Shown: positions 62,111 to 64,000 of the stretch, piece after piece
How positions within the stretch are numbered: position 1 is the stretch's first letter
Layout: each line of letters begins with the position of its first letter
Assembly: GCF_014651015.1 (NCBI RefSeq)
Contig: NZ_BMWB01000012.1
Coordinates: 1-64,000, forward strand
Origin: Streptomyces xantholiticus
Lineage (GTDB): Bacteria; Actinomycetota; Actinomycetes; Streptomycetales; Streptomycetaceae
DNA length: 64,000 nucleotides
Direction of reading: 5' to 3'
Position numbers and translations under genes: made by a program
The notes under the pieces: generated by a model
What the model was told of the DNA's origin: nothing
The model's input: the letters and a program-made list of their open reading frames with translations, nothing else
The model's database searches: none

Positions 62111-63544
62111 TCACGGCTGCTTCGGCGGGGCCTCGCTTTCCTCCTTCGCCAGGTTCGACTTCCGGTACGAGTAACCGAAGTAGATCACCAGGCCGATCAG
62201 GAGCCACACCAGGAACCGGAGCCAGGTCTGCCAGGCCAGGAACGTGATCAGCCAGAGTGAGAACACCACACCGATCGCCGGCACGAACGGCACTCCCGGG
62301 CAGCGGAAGCTCCGTGGCAACTCCGGCTGCCGGTAACGGAGCACGATCACCGCGATGCACACCACGACGAACGCGAGCAGAATGCCGATGTTGGTGAGCT
62401 CCGCCGCCTCACCGATCGGCAGGAATCCGGCGATCAGCGCCGACGCCACGCCGACGATCCATGTCACCCGCACCGGCACGTGCCGCGTCGGGTGTGTCTT
62501 CGCGAACCAGTGCGGCAGCAGCCCGTCGCGGCTCATCGAGAACCACACCCGCGTCACGCCCAGCATGAAGGTGAACATCACCGTGAGGATGCCGATGATC
62601 GCGCCCACCGCGATGAGGTTCGCGAGACCGTCCAGCCCCACGGACTCGAAGGCCGTGGAGAACCCGCTCTCCGGGTCGATCTCCGTGTAGTTCTGCATAC
62701 CCGTCAGCACCAGACAGGCCAGCACGTACAGCACCATCGAGATCGCCAGCGAGTAGATGATCGCCTTCGGCATGTGCCGCTGTGCGTCCTTGGACTCCTC
62801 GGCCGCCGTCGACATGGCGTCGTATCCGAACACGGCGAAGAAGACGGTCGCCGCACCCGTGAACGCCCCGCCGACGCCGTACGGGAAGAACGGGTTGTAG
62901 TTGGAGGTGTCGATGTGGAAGAAGCCGATGACGATCACCAGCAGGACGACCAGGACCTTCAGCACCACCACGACCATCTCGAACCGGGCCGCGTTCTTGA
63001 TGCCGAGCGTGAGCAGGTACGCGGTGAACAGGCACAGGATCATCGCGAACAGATCGACCTGACGCCCCTCAGCGGTGCCCGGGGCGCCCAGCATCCACAC
63101 CGGCAGGTCGACCCCCATCGCGCCGAGGAGGAAGCCGAAGTAGCCCGAGATCCCGATGGCGACCACCGCCACGATCGCCGTGTACTCCAGCAACAGGTCC
63201 CAGCCGATGAACCAGCCGGCCAGCTCGCCGAGCACGGCATAGCCGTAGGTGTACGCCGAACCCGCCTTCGGGATCATGCCCGCGAACTCGGCGTAGGAGA
63301 AGGCCGCGGCCGCGCTCGCCACGCCCGCGATCAGGAACGAGACGAGCACCGCGGGTCCGGCGGTACCGTTGGCGACCGCCCCGGCGAGGGCGAAGATCCC
63401 GGCGCCGATGATGCCGCCGATACCGATGGCCGTCAGCTGCGCCAGGCCGAGTGTTCTGGTGAGCTGCTCGCTCGGAGCGACTTCTTCGATCTGTTCGATG
63501 GGCTTGCGGCGCAGTACGCCCTGTCCCATCCGGAGCCCTGCCAT
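62111..63544 (-). CDS. APC-superfamily amino-acid permease (cationic amino-acid transporter type)
   Basis: 477 residues with 12 membrane helices. The N-terminal GLAQLTAIGIGGIIGAGIFA is the classic CAT/YfnA first-helix motif. PKAGSAYTYGYAVLGELAG and 'FFAVFGYDAMSTAAEESKDA' follow. The C-terminal helices end in a charged tail (KSNLAKEESEAPPKQP). GAGGTGG precedes ATG 63544. Confidence 0.92.
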   Translation of the reverse strand: MAGLRMGQGVLRRKPIEQIEEVAPSEQLTRTLGLAQLTAIGIGGIIGAGIFALAGAVANGTAGPAVLVSFLIAGVASAAAAFSYAEFAGMIPKAGSAYTYGYAVLGELAGWFIGWDLLLEYTAIVAVVAIGISGYFGFLLGAMGVDLPVWMLGAPGTAEGRQVDLFAMILCLFTAYLLTLGIKNAARFEMVVVVLKVLVVLLVIVIGFFHIDTSNYNPFFPYGVGGAFTGAATVFFAVFGYDAMSTAAEESKDAQRHMPKAIIYSLAISMVLYVLACLVLTGMQNYTEIDPESGFSTAFESVGLDGLANLIAVGAIIGILTVMFTFMLGVTRVWFSMSRDGLLPHWFAKTHPTRHVPVRVTWIVGVASALIAGFLPIGEAAELTNIGILLAFVVVCIAVIVLRYRQPELPRSFRCPGVPFVPAIGVVFSLWLITFLAWQTWLRFLVWLLIGLVIYFGYSYRKSNLAKEESEAPPKQP

Positions 63545-64000
63545 GAGCCACCTCTTCGCAGACTGCTGTGGGCTGATGGCGGCTCATGATGGCCCAGGTG
63601 AGGCGGCGGCGGAAGACGACATGCGGTGCAGCCGAGGTGAGGGTTGCCGGAGGGTTCCGAGACCACCGGCCCGGGCCAACGCCCTGCCTTCATCGGCCGA
63701 CCGCGACCGAGCCGACGATCCGTCTCCCGCCGACCTCGAAGCGCCGTCCACGTGCGTGAACCGCATCCGAGGGTGTGCGACGACCGCTGGGCGTTCGTCC
63801 CGGCCGTAGCGCCCGCGATCCCCGGGCGCCCCATGGCATGGCATTTCTGCGTTCCGGTTCCTTCATCGTCCGCGCGCGGGTCGGAAAGTAACGCGTCAGA
63901 GGTGTGCGCCGGAGCACTGCCCGACATTCAGGTAGCTCGTTTGCGTGGCGATTGACGTTGGGACCGGCCTGTGGTCGCACGCTCTGTTCGTGCTCCGATG
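63545..64000. other. Intergenic region at the window end
   Basis: 456 bp upstream of the permease. No supported gene; open frames here are unconvincing. It should hold the permease promoter. Confidence 0.4.

Overview
The window is high-GC actinobacterial chromosome and almost certainly Streptomyces or a close relative. GC-rich third codon positions are seen throughout, GTG/TTG starts are common, and the families are typical of the genus: a SpoIIE-type phosphatase fused to sensor domains, several anti-sigma-like HATPase proteins, an acyl-CoA carboxylase epsilon subunit, a DUF5133 protein, a MocR regulator, a CvnA-like sensor kinase and an XRE/NB-ARC/TPR protein. No tRNA, rRNA or CRISPR array was seen.

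Layout. 0-9.6 kb: tail of an amino-acid ABC ATPase, a PAS/GAF/PP2C/HATPase signalling protein, an amino-acid-binding lipoprotein, an APC permease with a partner gene, and MocR and Lrp regulators. 10-16 kb (minus strand): a GNAT/MenC-like racemase pair, a secreted gamma-glutamyltransferase and a CorA channel. 16.3-21.3 kb (minus): a glucose-6-phosphate dehydrogenase variant, a GMC oxidoreductase and a GH15 glucosidase/trehalase. 21.6-35.6 kb: the most coherent locus. It holds acyl-CoA carboxylase beta and epsilon genes with a broken alpha gene, an HATPase protein, two near-duplicate MFS transporters, a CvnA-like kinase coupled to a Liv-type binding lipoprotein, an FCD-type GntR regulator, and a DUF1445-PxpA-PxpB-PxpC operon (5-oxoproline to glutamate). 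Four copies of a 17-bp palindrome fitting the FadR/GntR consensus lie in this locus. Three sit between the -35 and -10 boxes of promoters facing the carboxylase, MFS and DUF1445-pxp genes.

35.8-42 kb: small Streptomyces-type proteins, a DUF1801 protein, an AhpD-like protein, the NB-ARC regulator and another HATPase protein, then an IS110-like transposase remnant. 42.5-46 kb: a surface-protein locus resembling the WxL/WxL-interacting-protein systems of Firmicutes. Two paralogous secreted proteins flank a membrane-anchored DUF916-like protein, with a convergent FG-GAP repeat protein of exactly 147-bp period beside them. 46.4-51.9 kb: a frameshifted HTH gene fragment, a PadR/MacB-type ABC operon and an orphan sugar-type binding protein. 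52.3-57.2 kb: a translationally coupled operon of a secreted beta-helix protein, a secreted type-B carboxylesterase and a PaaK-like CoA ligase, with a convergent TetR gene. 57.3-64 kb: a peptidoglycan-binding membrane protein, a secreted polysaccharide lyase with an F5/8C domain, a WS/DGAT acyltransferase and a cationic-type amino-acid permease.

How the genes fit together. The window is rich in amino-acid and glutamate-related functions: binding proteins, permeases, GGT, 5-oxoprolinase and an N-acylamino-acid racemase-like enzyme. The 21.6-35.6 kb locus looks like one GntR-controlled pathway that imports a 5-oxoproline-like or related acid and converts it to glutamate. The place of the decayed acyl-CoA carboxylase in it is unresolved. 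All functional statements rest on motifs read by eye, with no database search.
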